Below, piece after piece: positions 40,198-47,782 of a DNA stretch of 64,000 nucleotides (positions are counted from its first letter, which is position 1; every line of letters begins with the position of its first letter). The translations under genes and the position numbers were made by a program. The notes below the pieces were generated by a model. The model saw only the letters and a list, made by a program, of their open reading frames with translations, ran no database searches and was not told the DNA's origin. Where the stretch lies: contig DASVDR010000028.1 of NCBI GenBank assembly GCA_036381015.1, forward strand, positions 34,619-98,618. The letters run 5' to 3'. The DNA comes from Gammaproteobacteria bacterium. GTDB taxonomy: Bacteria > Pseudomonadota > Gammaproteobacteria > Steroidobacterales > Rariloculaceae.

Positions 40198-40627
40198 GCA
40201 GCGCCTCCGCGCTCCCGGCCGCATTCCGTCGGGCACGCGCTACACCGTCCCGCCGGACGTCCTCGCCGCGCTCGGACGTCTCTTCGGCCGATCGGAAGTC
40301 GATCGAATCGCGGTCGTGTATCGACCCTGGTACGTGCACGCCCACCTGATGCTGATCGGCGCGCGCGTCGGCTCGGTGACGCGGCCCGAGCGCATCTATA
40401 CGAACATTGCCGAGGACGTGTTCTTCGCGCTCGACCGCCACGTCCTGCACGAGTACTACCACGTCGTGCAGCAATGGGGCAGGGAACGGATGACGCGTGT
40501 CGGCTACCTGCTCAGCAGCGCGCGTCGCGAGCGAGAGGCCTGGGATTTCGTCGAGGCCAACTTGGACCTCTACCGACTGTCGAAAAGACTTCTCCCCGAG
40601 CGACTAAGGGGGCGCGAACCGCGATGA
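40172..40627 (+). CDS. Small HExxH-motif protein, putative zinc metallopeptidase
   Basis: The 151-residue soluble product contains HVLHEYYHVVQQWGRERMT near residue 90; HEYYH fits HExxH, and the HVVQQW context resembles DUF4157-type peptidase domains (HELTHVVQQ). The downstream REREAWDFVEANLDLYRL could supply the third ligand Glu. No signal peptide is visible. Just before the motif, VYRPWYVHAHLMLIGARVGS and IYTNIAEDVFFALDRHV are also distinctive. The start is uncertain: GTG 40172 lies inside the end of the DUF1080 gene and has no clear ribosome-binding site. Biological role is unknown. Confidence 0.65.
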   Translation: MRSRSPSVEQRLRAPGRIPSGTRYTVPPDVLAALGRLFGRSEVDRIAVVYRPWYVHAHLMLIGARVGSVTRPERIYTNIAEDVFFALDRHVLHEYYHVVQQWGRERMTRVGYLLSSARREREAWDFVEANLDLYRLSKRLLPERLRGREPR

Positions 40628-40681
40628 AGGACCGCAGTCACTTTTGGTATCATGCCGCCCCCCTCGCGAAGGAGCTTTTCC

Positions 40682-41842
40682 GTGCCGAGCAAGAATAGGG
40701 CTGCGTGGGGCGCCGCCGGCGCAGCGCTGCTCGCGATCCCGTGGCTCACCGCTTGCGAGCAGCCGGCCGCCCAGCAGGCGGCCCAGCCCCGCGTCCCGGT
40801 CACCTCTCTGGAAGTGCGCGCCGGTGAGCTTCCGCTCGCGCTCGAGTATGCCGCAGAGCTCCACGGCGTCCGCGAGGTCGAGGTGCGGGCACGGGTCTCG
40901 GGCATCCTGCTCAAGCGGCTGTACGACGAAGGGGCGCCGGTCAAAGCCGGCGAGGTGCTGTTCAGGATCGACCCGGCGCCGTTTCGGGCGAACGTCGAGC
41001 GCGCACGCGCCGAGCTCGGCTTGCAGCAGGCCAACTTGCGACAAGCCGAGCGCGAGCACGATCGCATCTTGCCGCTGTTCGATCAGGGGCTCGCAAGCCA
41101 GCGGGATCGCGACAACGCGGTCGCGGCATACGAGACGGCGCGGGCGGCCGTGGCTGCCGCGGAAGCGGCGCTGCGCACGGCCGAGCTCGAGCTCTCCTAC
41201 ACGGACGTGCGCGCGCCGATCGACGGGCTGACGAGCCGGGAGGTGCGCTCGGAAGGCAGCCTCATCACGGCCGGCACCGACTCGAGCCTGCTCACGTATA
41301 TCGTCCAGACCGATCGGATGTACGTCGATTTCGCCGTGCCCGAGGCCGACGCGGGCCGGTTGCGGGCGGCGCTTGCCGAGAATCCGGCGGAGGTGAGGGT
41401 CCGGGTCATCGGGCCGCCCGGCACGCGCCCCGCGACGGCGCAGATCGAGTTCATCGCACCGCGGGTCGACGAGGCTACCGGGACCGTCGCCGTGCGGGCG
41501 CTCTTCGACAACGACGACGGCGTATGGCTGCCCGGCCAGGTCGCGCGTGCCCGCATCGAGGGTGTGAGCGTCGAGGACGCGCTCGTGATCCCGAAGCGCG
41601 CGATCATGAATGGTGCGCAAGGGACGTTCGTGTGGCGCATCGACGAGTCGGGCGCCGTTGCCGCGCAGCCGATAGAGGTCGGAGTGTCGTCAGGCAACTA
41701 TGCCGCAGTGACGAACGGCCTTTCGAGCAGCGATCGCATCGTCGTCGACGGCCTCCTGAAGGTGCAGCCGGGCGCGCTCGTCGAGGCCACCCCGATACGC
41801 GCCGCGCAAGGCGGCGGCGTTTCGGCGGAAGGCTCGCGGTGA
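40682..41842 (+). CDS. RND efflux periplasmic adaptor (membrane fusion) lipoprotein
   Basis: This 386-residue AcrA/MexA-type adaptor links an RND pump to an outer-membrane channel. Seen: a lipoprotein signal peptide ending WLTAC (about Cys 25), VEVRARVSGILLKRLYDEG and VKAGEVLFRIDPAPFRANV of the lipoyl half-motif, an alpha-hairpin coiled coil (ERARAELGLQQANLRQAERE, AAYETARAAVAAAEAALRTA), LSYTDVRAPIDGLTSREVRS near residue 178, and the C-terminal beta-barrel and MP domains. The GTG start at 40682 is preceded by AAGGAG with ideal spacing, preferred over an in-frame ATG ten codons upstream. It overlaps the pump gene by a GTGA junction. No outer-membrane channel gene is nearby. Confidence 0.94.
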   Translation: MPSKNRAAWGAAGAALLAIPWLTACEQPAAQQAAQPRVPVTSLEVRAGELPLALEYAAELHGVREVEVRARVSGILLKRLYDEGAPVKAGEVLFRIDPAPFRANVERARAELGLQQANLRQAEREHDRILPLFDQGLASQRDRDNAVAAYETARAAVAAAEAALRTAELELSYTDVRAPIDGLTSREVRSEGSLITAGTDSSLLTYIVQTDRMYVDFAVPEADAGRLRAALAENPAEVRVRVIGPPGTRPATAQIEFIAPRVDEATGTVAVRALFDNDDGVWLPGQVARARIEGVSVEDALVIPKRAIMNGAQGTFVWRIDESGAVAAQPIEVGVSSGNYAAVTNGLSSSDRIVVDGLLKVQPGALVEATPIRAAQGGGVSAEGSR

Positions 41843-44800
41843 TCTCGAACTATTTCATCGACCGGCCGCTCTTCGCGACCGTGGTCGCCGCTTTCATCGT
41901 GATCGCGGGCCTCGCGGCGTTTCGCGCGCTGCCGGTCGCGATGTACCCGGACATCACGCCGCCGCAGGTGAGCGTCACGACGGTGTATCCCGGCGCGAGC
42001 GCCGACGTCGTTGCCGAGACCGTCGCCGCGCCTCTCGAGCAGGCGCTCAACGGCGTCGAGAACATGCTGTACCTGCGCTCGGCGAGCTCGTCGAGCGGCT
42101 CGCTCGAGATTGCGATCACGTTCGCCGTCGGAACCGACCCCGACATCGCGGTGATCAACGTCCAGAACCGCGTGCAGAGCGCGCTCCAACTGCTCCCGGA
42201 GGAGGTGCGCCGGCAGGGCGTGACCGTCGCGAAAACCCTGCCGAGCTTCCTCCAGATCATCACGCTCGACTCTCCCGACGGCCGTTACGACGATCTCTTC
42301 ATCTCGAATTACGCGACGCGGAACGTGCTCGACGAGATTCGCCGCATCCCCGGCGTCGGCAACGTGCAGGTGTTCGGCGCCCGCGACTACTCGATTCGAA
42401 TCTGGCTTCGGCCCGACCGCTTGGCCGAGCTCGGGCTGACGCCCTCCGACGTCGCCGAAGCGGTGCGGGAGCAGAACGCGCAGTCTGCCGCCGGCCGGCT
42501 CGGCGACGAGCCGATGCACGAGCGCGTCGATATGACGCTCACCGTGACGACTCAGTCCCGGCTGTCCGACCCGGAGCAGTTCGAGCAGATCGTGCTGAAG
42601 ACCGGCGAATCGGGCGAGATCGTGCGTCTCGGCGACGTGGCGCGTGTCGAGCTCGGCGCGCGTGACTACTCCTTTGGGCTGACGCGCAAGGGCCGTCCCG
42701 TCATCGGCGCGGCAGTGCAGCTCGCACCGTCGGCGAACGCGCTCGAGACGTCGCGGGCCGTGTACGAGAAGATGGAGGAGCTCGCGCAGCGCTTCCCCGC
42801 CGGGCTCACCTGGGCGGTGCCGTACGACACGAGCGAGTACGTGCGCGTCTCGATGCGCGAGGTCGCGATGACCTTCGTCGAGGCGATGGTGCTCGTGTTT
42901 CTCGTCGTCTGGGTCTTTCTGTACAACCTTCGCGCGACGGTCATTCCGTCGCTCGCGGTCCCGGTGTCGTTGATCGGTACGTTCGCCGGCATGTATTTGC
43001 TCGGCTTCTCGATCAACTCGCTCACGCTCTTCGGTATGGTGCTCGCGATCGGCATCGTCGTCGACGACGCGATCGTCGTGCTCGAGAACGTCGAGCGGCA
43101 CATGCGCACGGAGCACATCGACTCGCGGGAGGCCACGCGCCGCGCGATGGCCGAGGTGAGCCGCCCGGTCATCGCGATCGTGCTGGTGCTGAACGCCGTG
43201 TTCCTGCCGGTCGCGTTCCTCGGCGGGCTGGTCGGCGAGATGTACCGGCAGTTCGCGATCACGATCGCCGTGTCGGTCACGATCTCGGGCTTCATCGCGC
43301 TCACGCTCACGCCCGCGATGTGCGCTCGGCTTCTGCGCACCGGCGAGGTCGAGCCGAAGGGGCCGCTGCGCCACTTCGATACGGCGTTCGGCAAGCTCAC
43401 GCGCCTTTACACGTCGGGCGTCGGCTGGGTGCTGCGCCACGGCGTGGTCGCCGCGGCCCTGATCGCGGTCATGCTGCTCGCGACGTGGCTCGTGGCGCGC
43501 AGCGTGCCGACCGCGCTCGCGCCGAACGAGGATCAAGGCTACGTGATCACGATCGCCGCTCTGCCGCCGGCGGCGTCGCTCCAGCGCACGCGTGCCGCGC
43601 TCGAGCAGCTCGACGAGGCGACCTTCGAGCATCCCGCCTACGAGGACAACATCACCGTCGCCGGCTTCGACGTGCAGACCAACGCCCAGCGGAGCAACGC
43701 CGGCGTGAGCTTCGTGCTCCTCAAGGACTGGTCGGAGCGGGAAGCGCCGGGCATGAGCTCGCAGGAGGTGGCCGCGGCCCTGTTCGCCGCCGGCACGGCG
43801 ATCGAGGACGCCTTCATCTTCTCCCTGTCGCCGCCCCCGATCGAAGGGATGTCGAACACGGGCGGCTTCGAAGGTTTCGTGCAGATGCGCTCCGGCAGCG
43901 ACTACGCGGCGCTCGAGCAGGCCACGCAGGCCCTCGTCGCGGCGGCCGCGGCACGACCGGAGCTGATCGGCGTCGGCACGTCTTACTCGGCGCAGGTGCC
44001 GCGCGTGCAGATCGACGTGGACGTCTCGAAAGCGAAGCTTCTCGGCGTCGACATGGACGACGTGAACGTCACGCTGCAGAGCACGTTCGGCGCGTTCTAT
44101 GTGAATGATTTCAACCGCGACGGGCGCGTGTACCGCGTGCAGCTTCAGTCCGAGGCGAAGTATCGTGCCCATCCCGAGGACGTGCGCGACGTCTATGTGC
44201 GCTCCTCGAGCGGTGCGATGCTGCCGCTCACGGCCATTGCGACGGTGAAGTCCCTCACCGGCCCCGACGTCATCGAGCGCTTCAACCTGTTCCCGTCCGC
44301 GCGCCTGTCGGGCGAGCCGGCACCGGGCTACAGCTCGGGACAAGCGCTCGCGATCATGGAGCAGCTCGCGGCCGAGTATCTGCCGGACGGCTTCACGCTC
44401 GCCTGGTCGGGAATCTCGTTTCAGGAAAAGACGAGCGGCCAGAACACCGTCGCGATCTTCGGCCTCGCCGTGCTCATGGTATTTCTGATCCTCGCCGCGC
44501 AGTACGAGCGGTTGACGCTGCCGTTCGCCGTCATTCTCGCGGTGCCGTTCGCCGTGTTCGGCGCCTTCATGGCGGTGTGGCTGCGGGGTATCTACAACGA
44601 CCTGTACCTTCAGATCGGGCTCGTCACGCTGGTCGGGCTCGCGGCGAAGAACGCGATCCTGATCGTCGAGTTCGCCGCGCACATGCATCGGGAAGGGATG
44701 ACCCGGGTGCAGGCCGCCGTCGAAGCGGCGCGGCTTCGCTTTCGGCCGATCGTGATGACATCGCTCGCGTTCATCCTCGGCGTCGTGCCGCTCGCGGTCA

Positions 44801-44958
44801 GCTCGGGCGCAGGGGCCGCGAGCCGTCACTCGATCGGGACGGGCGTGATCGGCGGAATGCTGGCGGCGACCTTCATCGCCGTGCTGTTCATCCCGTTGTT
44901 CTACGTCTGGAGCTCGCGGGTCGGCGCCCGTCTTCGCGGGGAACGCCGCTCCGCGTGA
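41839..44958 (+). CDS. RND (HAE1-type) multidrug efflux inner-membrane transporter
   Basis: This 1039-residue AcrB-like proton antiporter has the usual twofold layout of twelve helices and two large periplasmic loops. Seen: ISNYFIDRPLFATVVAAFIV at the start, ALPVAMYPDITPPQVSVTT near residue 35, VETVAAPLEQALNGVENMLY near 58, the proton-relay aspartates in GMVLAIGIVVDDAIVVLENV near 395, FLPVAFLGGLVGEMYRQFAI near 450, and the second-half FLILAAQYERLTLPFAVIL and GLAAKNAILIVEFA. The GTG start overlaps the adaptor stop. Substrates cannot be deduced. A 35-base repeat follows 25 bases after the stop. Confidence 0.96.
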   Translation: MISNYFIDRPLFATVVAAFIVIAGLAAFRALPVAMYPDITPPQVSVTTVYPGASADVVAETVAAPLEQALNGVENMLYLRSASSSSGSLEIAITFAVGTDPDIAVINVQNRVQSALQLLPEEVRRQGVTVAKTLPSFLQIITLDSPDGRYDDLFISNYATRNVLDEIRRIPGVGNVQVFGARDYSIRIWLRPDRLAELGLTPSDVAEAVREQNAQSAAGRLGDEPMHERVDMTLTVTTQSRLSDPEQFEQIVLKTGESGEIVRLGDVARVELGARDYSFGLTRKGRPVIGAAVQLAPSANALETSRAVYEKMEELAQRFPAGLTWAVPYDTSEYVRVSMREVAMTFVEAMVLVFLVVWVFLYNLRATVIPSLAVPVSLIGTFAGMYLLGFSINSLTLFGMVLAIGIVVDDAIVVLENVERHMRTEHIDSREATRRAMAEVSRPVIAIVLVLNAVFLPVAFLGGLVGEMYRQFAITIAVSVTISGFIALTLTPAMCARLLRTGEVEPKGPLRHFDTAFGKLTRLYTSGVGWVLRHGVVAAALIAVMLLATWLVARSVPTALAPNEDQGYVITIAALPPAASLQRTRAALEQLDEATFEHPAYEDNITVAGFDVQTNAQRSNAGVSFVLLKDWSEREAPGMSSQEVAAALFAAGTAIEDAFIFSLSPPPIEGMSNTGGFEGFVQMRSGSDYAALEQATQALVAAAAARPELIGVGTSYSAQVPRVQIDVDVSKAKLLGVDMDDVNVTLQSTFGAFYVNDFNRDGRVYRVQLQSEAKYRAHPEDVRDVYVRSSSGAMLPLTAIATVKSLTGPDVIERFNLFPSARLSGEPAPGYSSGQALAIMEQLAAEYLPDGFTLAWSGISFQEKTSGQNTVAIFGLAVLMVFLILAAQYERLTLPFAVILAVPFAVFGAFMAVWLRGIYNDLYLQIGLVTLVGLAAKNAILIVEFAAHMHREGMTRVQAAVEAARLRFRPIVMTSLAFILGVVPLAVSSGAGAASRHSIGTGVIGGMLAATFIAVLFIPLFYVWSSRVGARLRGERRSA

Positions 44959-44983
44959 GCGGCCGCGTCCTCCGAGCGGTCGT

Positions 44984-45018
44984 GTCGCGCAAATATCCAA
45001 ACATGGTGCTTGCCGGGG
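44984..45018 (+). repeat. 35-base 3'-end repeat, copy after the RND transporter
   Basis: Read on the plus strand it begins GTCGCGCAAATATCC and ends GCTTGCCGGGG. It matches the tadA-side arm at about 28 of 35 positions and lies 25 bases after the transporter stop, in the same orientation relative to its gene as the other copies. Confidence 0.75.
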
Positions 45019-45138
45019 CCCACAGCCTCCTGATATCGCCGTCGTAGGGTTCGGGGTTGCGCAGAGCGACGCGTATCGCCGCCGCGATAACGCGCTTCGC
45101 GGCGAGCTCGGCTTCGAGCGCCGCTGCACCCATGCCGT

Positions 45139-45582
45139 TCATCGATCCGGATCGACCACGTCCTCGAGCCCATCCGTAATGTCCGAAGCGGTGTCCACAG
45201 CGATCCCGACAAGGACCGCGCCCACGGCGGCACCCAGTCCGATGCTTTTCGCGATCGAGGTCCTCTCGACCTCGATCCTGGCGATCTCGTCAGGCTCAAT
45301 CTCCTGCAGAGCTCCGACCTCGTCGGTTCCGGTCAACCCCTCGGACGTCCAGCTGACGAACGACAGGTCGACCTCGCTTCCATCCCGCAACGACACGAGC
45401 ACCGTCTCTCCGGGGTCGACTTCCTGCCATGCCGCGGAGCCCGATGGCGGCTCTACCGTCTGCATCGTCGTGCACCCGGACGCGGCCAGCTGGGCAGCAG
45501 AACTGCACTGCACCACGAGTGCACGCGGTTTGATCCACCATCGCGTGCGTCGGCCTGCCCGCTCCTGATTCTCTGCGCGCAT
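45139..45582 (-). CDS. Putative lipoprotein with small beta-rich domain and C-terminal hydrophobic segment
   Basis: The 147-residue product has a basic N-terminal region, a hydrophobic stretch and a possible lipobox AASGCTTMQ (Cys about 37). A small domain follows (VDPGETVLVSLRDGSEVDLS, GLTGTDEVGALQEIEPDEIA, IARIEVERTSIAKSIGLG), then a hydrophobic segment (GLGAAVGAVLVGIAV). Similar short lipoproteins that begin GCTTMQ are known without a function. ATG 45582 has a strong GGAGGGGGG ribosome-binding site. Base composition here is less extreme than in the flanking genes. It overlaps another lipoprotein-like reading frame that starts upstream at 45715. Confidence 0.6.
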   Translation of the reverse strand: MRAENQERAGRRTRWWIKPRALVVQCSSAAQLAASGCTTMQTVEPPSGSAAWQEVDPGETVLVSLRDGSEVDLSFVSWTSEGLTGTDEVGALQEIEPDEIARIEVERTSIAKSIGLGAAVGAVLVGIAVDTASDITDGLEDVVDPDR

Positions 45583-45715
45583 GATCGTCCCCCCTCCTTC
45601 GCGTGCCTGATCCGCCGCCAGTGCCTTTCGTGCCGCCGGAATCGCTGCCGCCGCCGCACGCGGCAAGAAGCAGAATGATGATGATTGCAGCCGCTCGGCC
45701 CGCGTTCGAAGTCAT
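45296..45715 (-). pseudogene. Lipoprotein leader ORF overlapping the next lipoprotein gene, probably decayed
   Basis: From ATG 45715, preceded by GGGAGG at good spacing, the first 37 residues are a convincing lipoprotein leader (AAAIIIILLLAACGGGSDSG, lipobox LLAAC). After the glycine-rich spacer the frame turns into basic low-complexity sequence (RRRGDDHARRESGAGR) that is antisense-like and overlaps the 45139-45582 gene for 287 bases before stopping at 45296. Either only a very short lipoprotein is made, or an older gene has been frameshifted. Confidence 0.4.
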
Positions 45716-46402
45716 GCGAATACGCCTCCCGAGTCCCACGCTCGTGGATCGGCGCATCCTCGCGATGGGGGTAGCCGGAGAATGTGAACCAGGTCGCATT
45801 TGACCTCGATGGTGCAGAAATGCTTCGAGGAGACACACCGCGAATCGGCGGCTCTGCTTCGCGTGAAAGACGGCGTAGAGCCGGACGATGCTCTTCATCT
45901 GCCCGCTGGAGCAGCGCATTTGCAGCCTGGTAATTCTCTTCCGCGGAGGGATTTACGAAACGATTCTCATTCAGAAAACGCCTCCGCGGAGTCCGCGGCA
46001 CTCGGCTTCGACAAAGAGCAGCCTGTCGTCGGCCCGGTCGTCGGCGTCGTCCGCAGACGTCTACTTCGAATCTCTGCACAAGCCGATTCAGCCGTAGCGC
46101 TACTCGCCTCGCAGTTTCGAGCGACTCTCGTGTCTTTAAACCGCCAAAGTCCCGCAGTTCCGCGCGGCGCTGTTAGGGATATTCGCGGGCGTGGCCCTGC
46201 TGCTGACCTTCCGTGGCTGCTGGGCGGCCGCCTGCCTGTCGTCTGAGTGTCCCCGACGGGCCGGATCATCGCGGTCATAACGGCGTCGTAGCCTGCCGTG
46301 CCCGCGCCCGTGGGGTCGAGCGCCAATTTGCACGCACTCGTTGCAACCCGCTTGGCACGATTCGTGCTGATCCGGAAGCACACCGACGGCGGGACGAGAG
46401 AG
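45716..46402. other. 687-base stretch without a supported gene
   Basis: Several overlapping frames are open on both strands, but none has a ribosome-binding site, family motif or normal codon use. Fragments such as NENRFVNPSAEENYQAANAL on the minus strand may be remnants. Base composition is visibly less GC-biased than neighbouring genes. I see no inverted terminal repeats, integrase or tRNA, so insertion by a mobile element is only a guess. Confidence 0.5.
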
Positions 46403-46726
46403 ATGGCGAGAAAGTACGGCAAGAAGGCGTCGAAAAAGGTCGAGCGCGCGATGCGGGAGCGCAAACGCGGCAAGCTGCGCAGCGGCAAGTCCGGGAAAAA
46501 GGTGAAGAGCCGTAAGCAGGCGATCGCGATCGGGCTCGCCGAGGCGCGCCGCGAAGGTGCGAAAGTGCCGGGCAAGCCGGGGAGCAGGAAGAAGGGCTCG
46601 AAGAAGAAAGCCTCGAAGAAAAAGGCCTCGAAGAAAAAGGCATCCGGCAAGAAGCGGTCGAGCCGGAACAAGAGCAAGAAGAAATCGACCCGGAAGCGAA
46701 CGACGAAGAAGCGCTCGAAAAGCTAG
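46403..46726 (+). CDS. DUF6496-like lysine-rich small protein
   Basis: The 107-residue product begins MARKYGKKASKKVERAMRER, continues KLRSGKSGKKVKSRKQAIAI and GLAEARREGAKVPGKPG, then ends in repeated KKASKKKAS/KKRS tracts similar to histone H1-like tails. The first 60 residues fit the DUF6496 family pattern, often found near stress-related genes. The strong positive charge suggests nucleic-acid binding; this is inference. The start ATG 46403 has GAGAGAG upstream. The frame is open 35 codons further upstream but that part is not family-like. Confidence 0.78.
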   Translation: MARKYGKKASKKVERAMRERKRGKLRSGKSGKKVKSRKQAIAIGLAEARREGAKVPGKPGSRKKGSKKKASKKKASKKKASGKKRSSRNKSKKKSTRKRTTKKRSKS

Positions 46727-46825
46727 CGGAGCGTTGCCGGACGGCGACGAAGCTTCGCGGCAACAGTGCCGGGATGCGGTCCCGGGGACGCTACGAAGCG
46801 CTTCGCGCCGACCTCGGCGGCCGGT

Positions 46826-47023
46826 CTACCCGGGCTCGCCGCTTTCCTCCGGCACGCGGGACAAGAGGCTCCGGACTGCGTCGAGCTCCGGATGCCACGG
46901 ATTGGCGCGGAGCAGGTCGTCGAATAGCGCACGATAGGCGGCATCGCGGAGCAGGCTCTGCTCGTCGACCGGATAGCCGCGAGCCTGCAGGTACCTGACA
47001 CCGTCTTCGATCAGTCTGTTCAT
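46826..47023 (-). CDS. Small conserved-looking helical protein
   Basis: From ATG 47023 this frame gives 65 residues (MNRLIEDGVRYLQARGYPVD, then SLLRDAAYRALFDDLLRANP and LDAVRSLLSRVPEESGEPG), mostly amphipathic helix, without membrane segment. An in-frame ATG at 47082 would add 20 residues. There is no strong ribosome-binding site for either. Codon use in the last 65 codons looks genuine, whereas the frame upstream of 47082 does not. I do not recognise the family; the function is unknown. Confidence 0.5.
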   Translation of the reverse strand: MNRLIEDGVRYLQARGYPVDEQSLLRDAAYRALFDDLLRANPWHPELDAVRSLLSRVPEESGEPG

Positions 47024-47235
47024 CGAATCTGCACTTTCTCGCTCATCGTCTCGTTCGGCCGCCGCGTTTGCGCGGACGTCCATCACAGTCACAGCAAAAG
47101 GCGTGCCGGACTCCCAAACCCGCGAAACTCGCGGCTTTGCAGGGATCCGCTCCCGAGAGCTGTAAAGAAAGGCGTCACCCGAGCCCGACGCCGCCGCGCA
47201 ACCGCTTCCGGACGACACCGTGCAGCACGGCCTCG

Positions 47236-47682
47236 TCAATCGGGGCGGGTCAGCTCCTCCAGGATCGGGCAGGTTGGGCGATCGTCGCCGTGACAGCTGT
47301 CCGCGAGGTGAACGAGTGTTTTTCGCATGGCATCGAGCGCCCGGATCTTGTCTTCGAGCTCGGCGATGTGCGCGAGCGCGACGCGCTTGACCTCGGCGCT
47401 CGGCCGCCGCTCTTGCCACAGCCCGAGCAATGTGCGGATTTGCTCGATCGGGAACCCGAGCTCGCGCGCACGGCGGATGAAGCGAAGCGTATGCACGTCG
47501 TCCGGGCCGTACAGGCGGTAGTTCGCGAAGGTGCGCGCCGCTTTCGGGATCAGCCCGATCGACTCGTAGTAGCGGATCATCTTCGCGGACACGCCCGCCG
47601 CCTCGGCCGCCTCGCCGATGTTGAAGTAGCCGGCTTTGCGGGCCGCGTCGAGCTCGACGGGGCTCGCCGTTCTCCTGCTCAT
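47236..47682 (-). CDS. cueR: Cu(I)-responsive MerR-family regulator
   Basis: CueR activates copper export genes by untwisting promoters with a long spacer. The 148-residue protein has an N-terminal winged HTH (YFNIGEAAEAAGVSAKMIRY at about residue 19, YRLYGPDDVHTLRFIRRARE), a dimerisation helix (RVALAHIAELEDKIRALDAM) and the metal-binding loop CHGDDRPTCPILEEL, with two cysteines spaced as in CueR for Cu(I)/Ag(I). The N terminus is extended by about 16 residues. It is divergent from copA, with a perfect MerR-type operator between them. Confidence 0.93.
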   Translation of the reverse strand: MSRRTASPVELDAARKAGYFNIGEAAEAAGVSAKMIRYYESIGLIPKAARTFANYRLYGPDDVHTLRFIRRARELGFPIEQIRTLLGLWQERRPSAEVKRVALAHIAELEDKIRALDAMRKTLVHLADSCHGDDRPTCPILEELTRPD

Positions 47683-47701
47683 CCCTCGCTGCCGCTGCGG
47701 G

Positions 47702-47728
47702 TTGACCTTCCCATCATTGGAAGGTCAA
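47702..47728 (+). promoter_or_regulatory. CueR operator and copA promoter
   Basis: TTGACCTTCC at 47702-47711 and GGAAGGTCAA at 47719-47728 form a perfect ten-base inverted repeat with a seven-base spacer, nearly the same as the E. coli copA CueR site. TTGACC serves as the -35; a -10-like AATTCT begins at 47727, giving the 19-base spacing typical of MerR-controlled promoters. It reads toward copA. Confidence 0.9.
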
Positions 47729-47782
47729 TTCTAGGGGTGCCGCGGAGCTTCGACAACGGCCGCGTCGAGGAGGATGGGATTG

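Noticed and set aside
41698-45129. A 1143-codon open frame antisense to the RND efflux genes
   Set aside because: It is a codon-bias shadow of the plus-strand transporter: Arg/His/Asp/Glu-rich, no motif, no ribosome-binding site. The plus-strand proteins are unmistakable.
45800-46246. A 148-codon plus-strand frame in the atypical stretch
   Set aside because: It has no ribosome-binding site, mixed low-complexity composition and overlaps other equally open frames; no family pattern.
44959-46402. Genomic island or prophage remnant
   Set aside because: Base composition is unusual, but no integrase, tRNA junction, direct repeats or phage gene is visible, so only an atypical region is reported.
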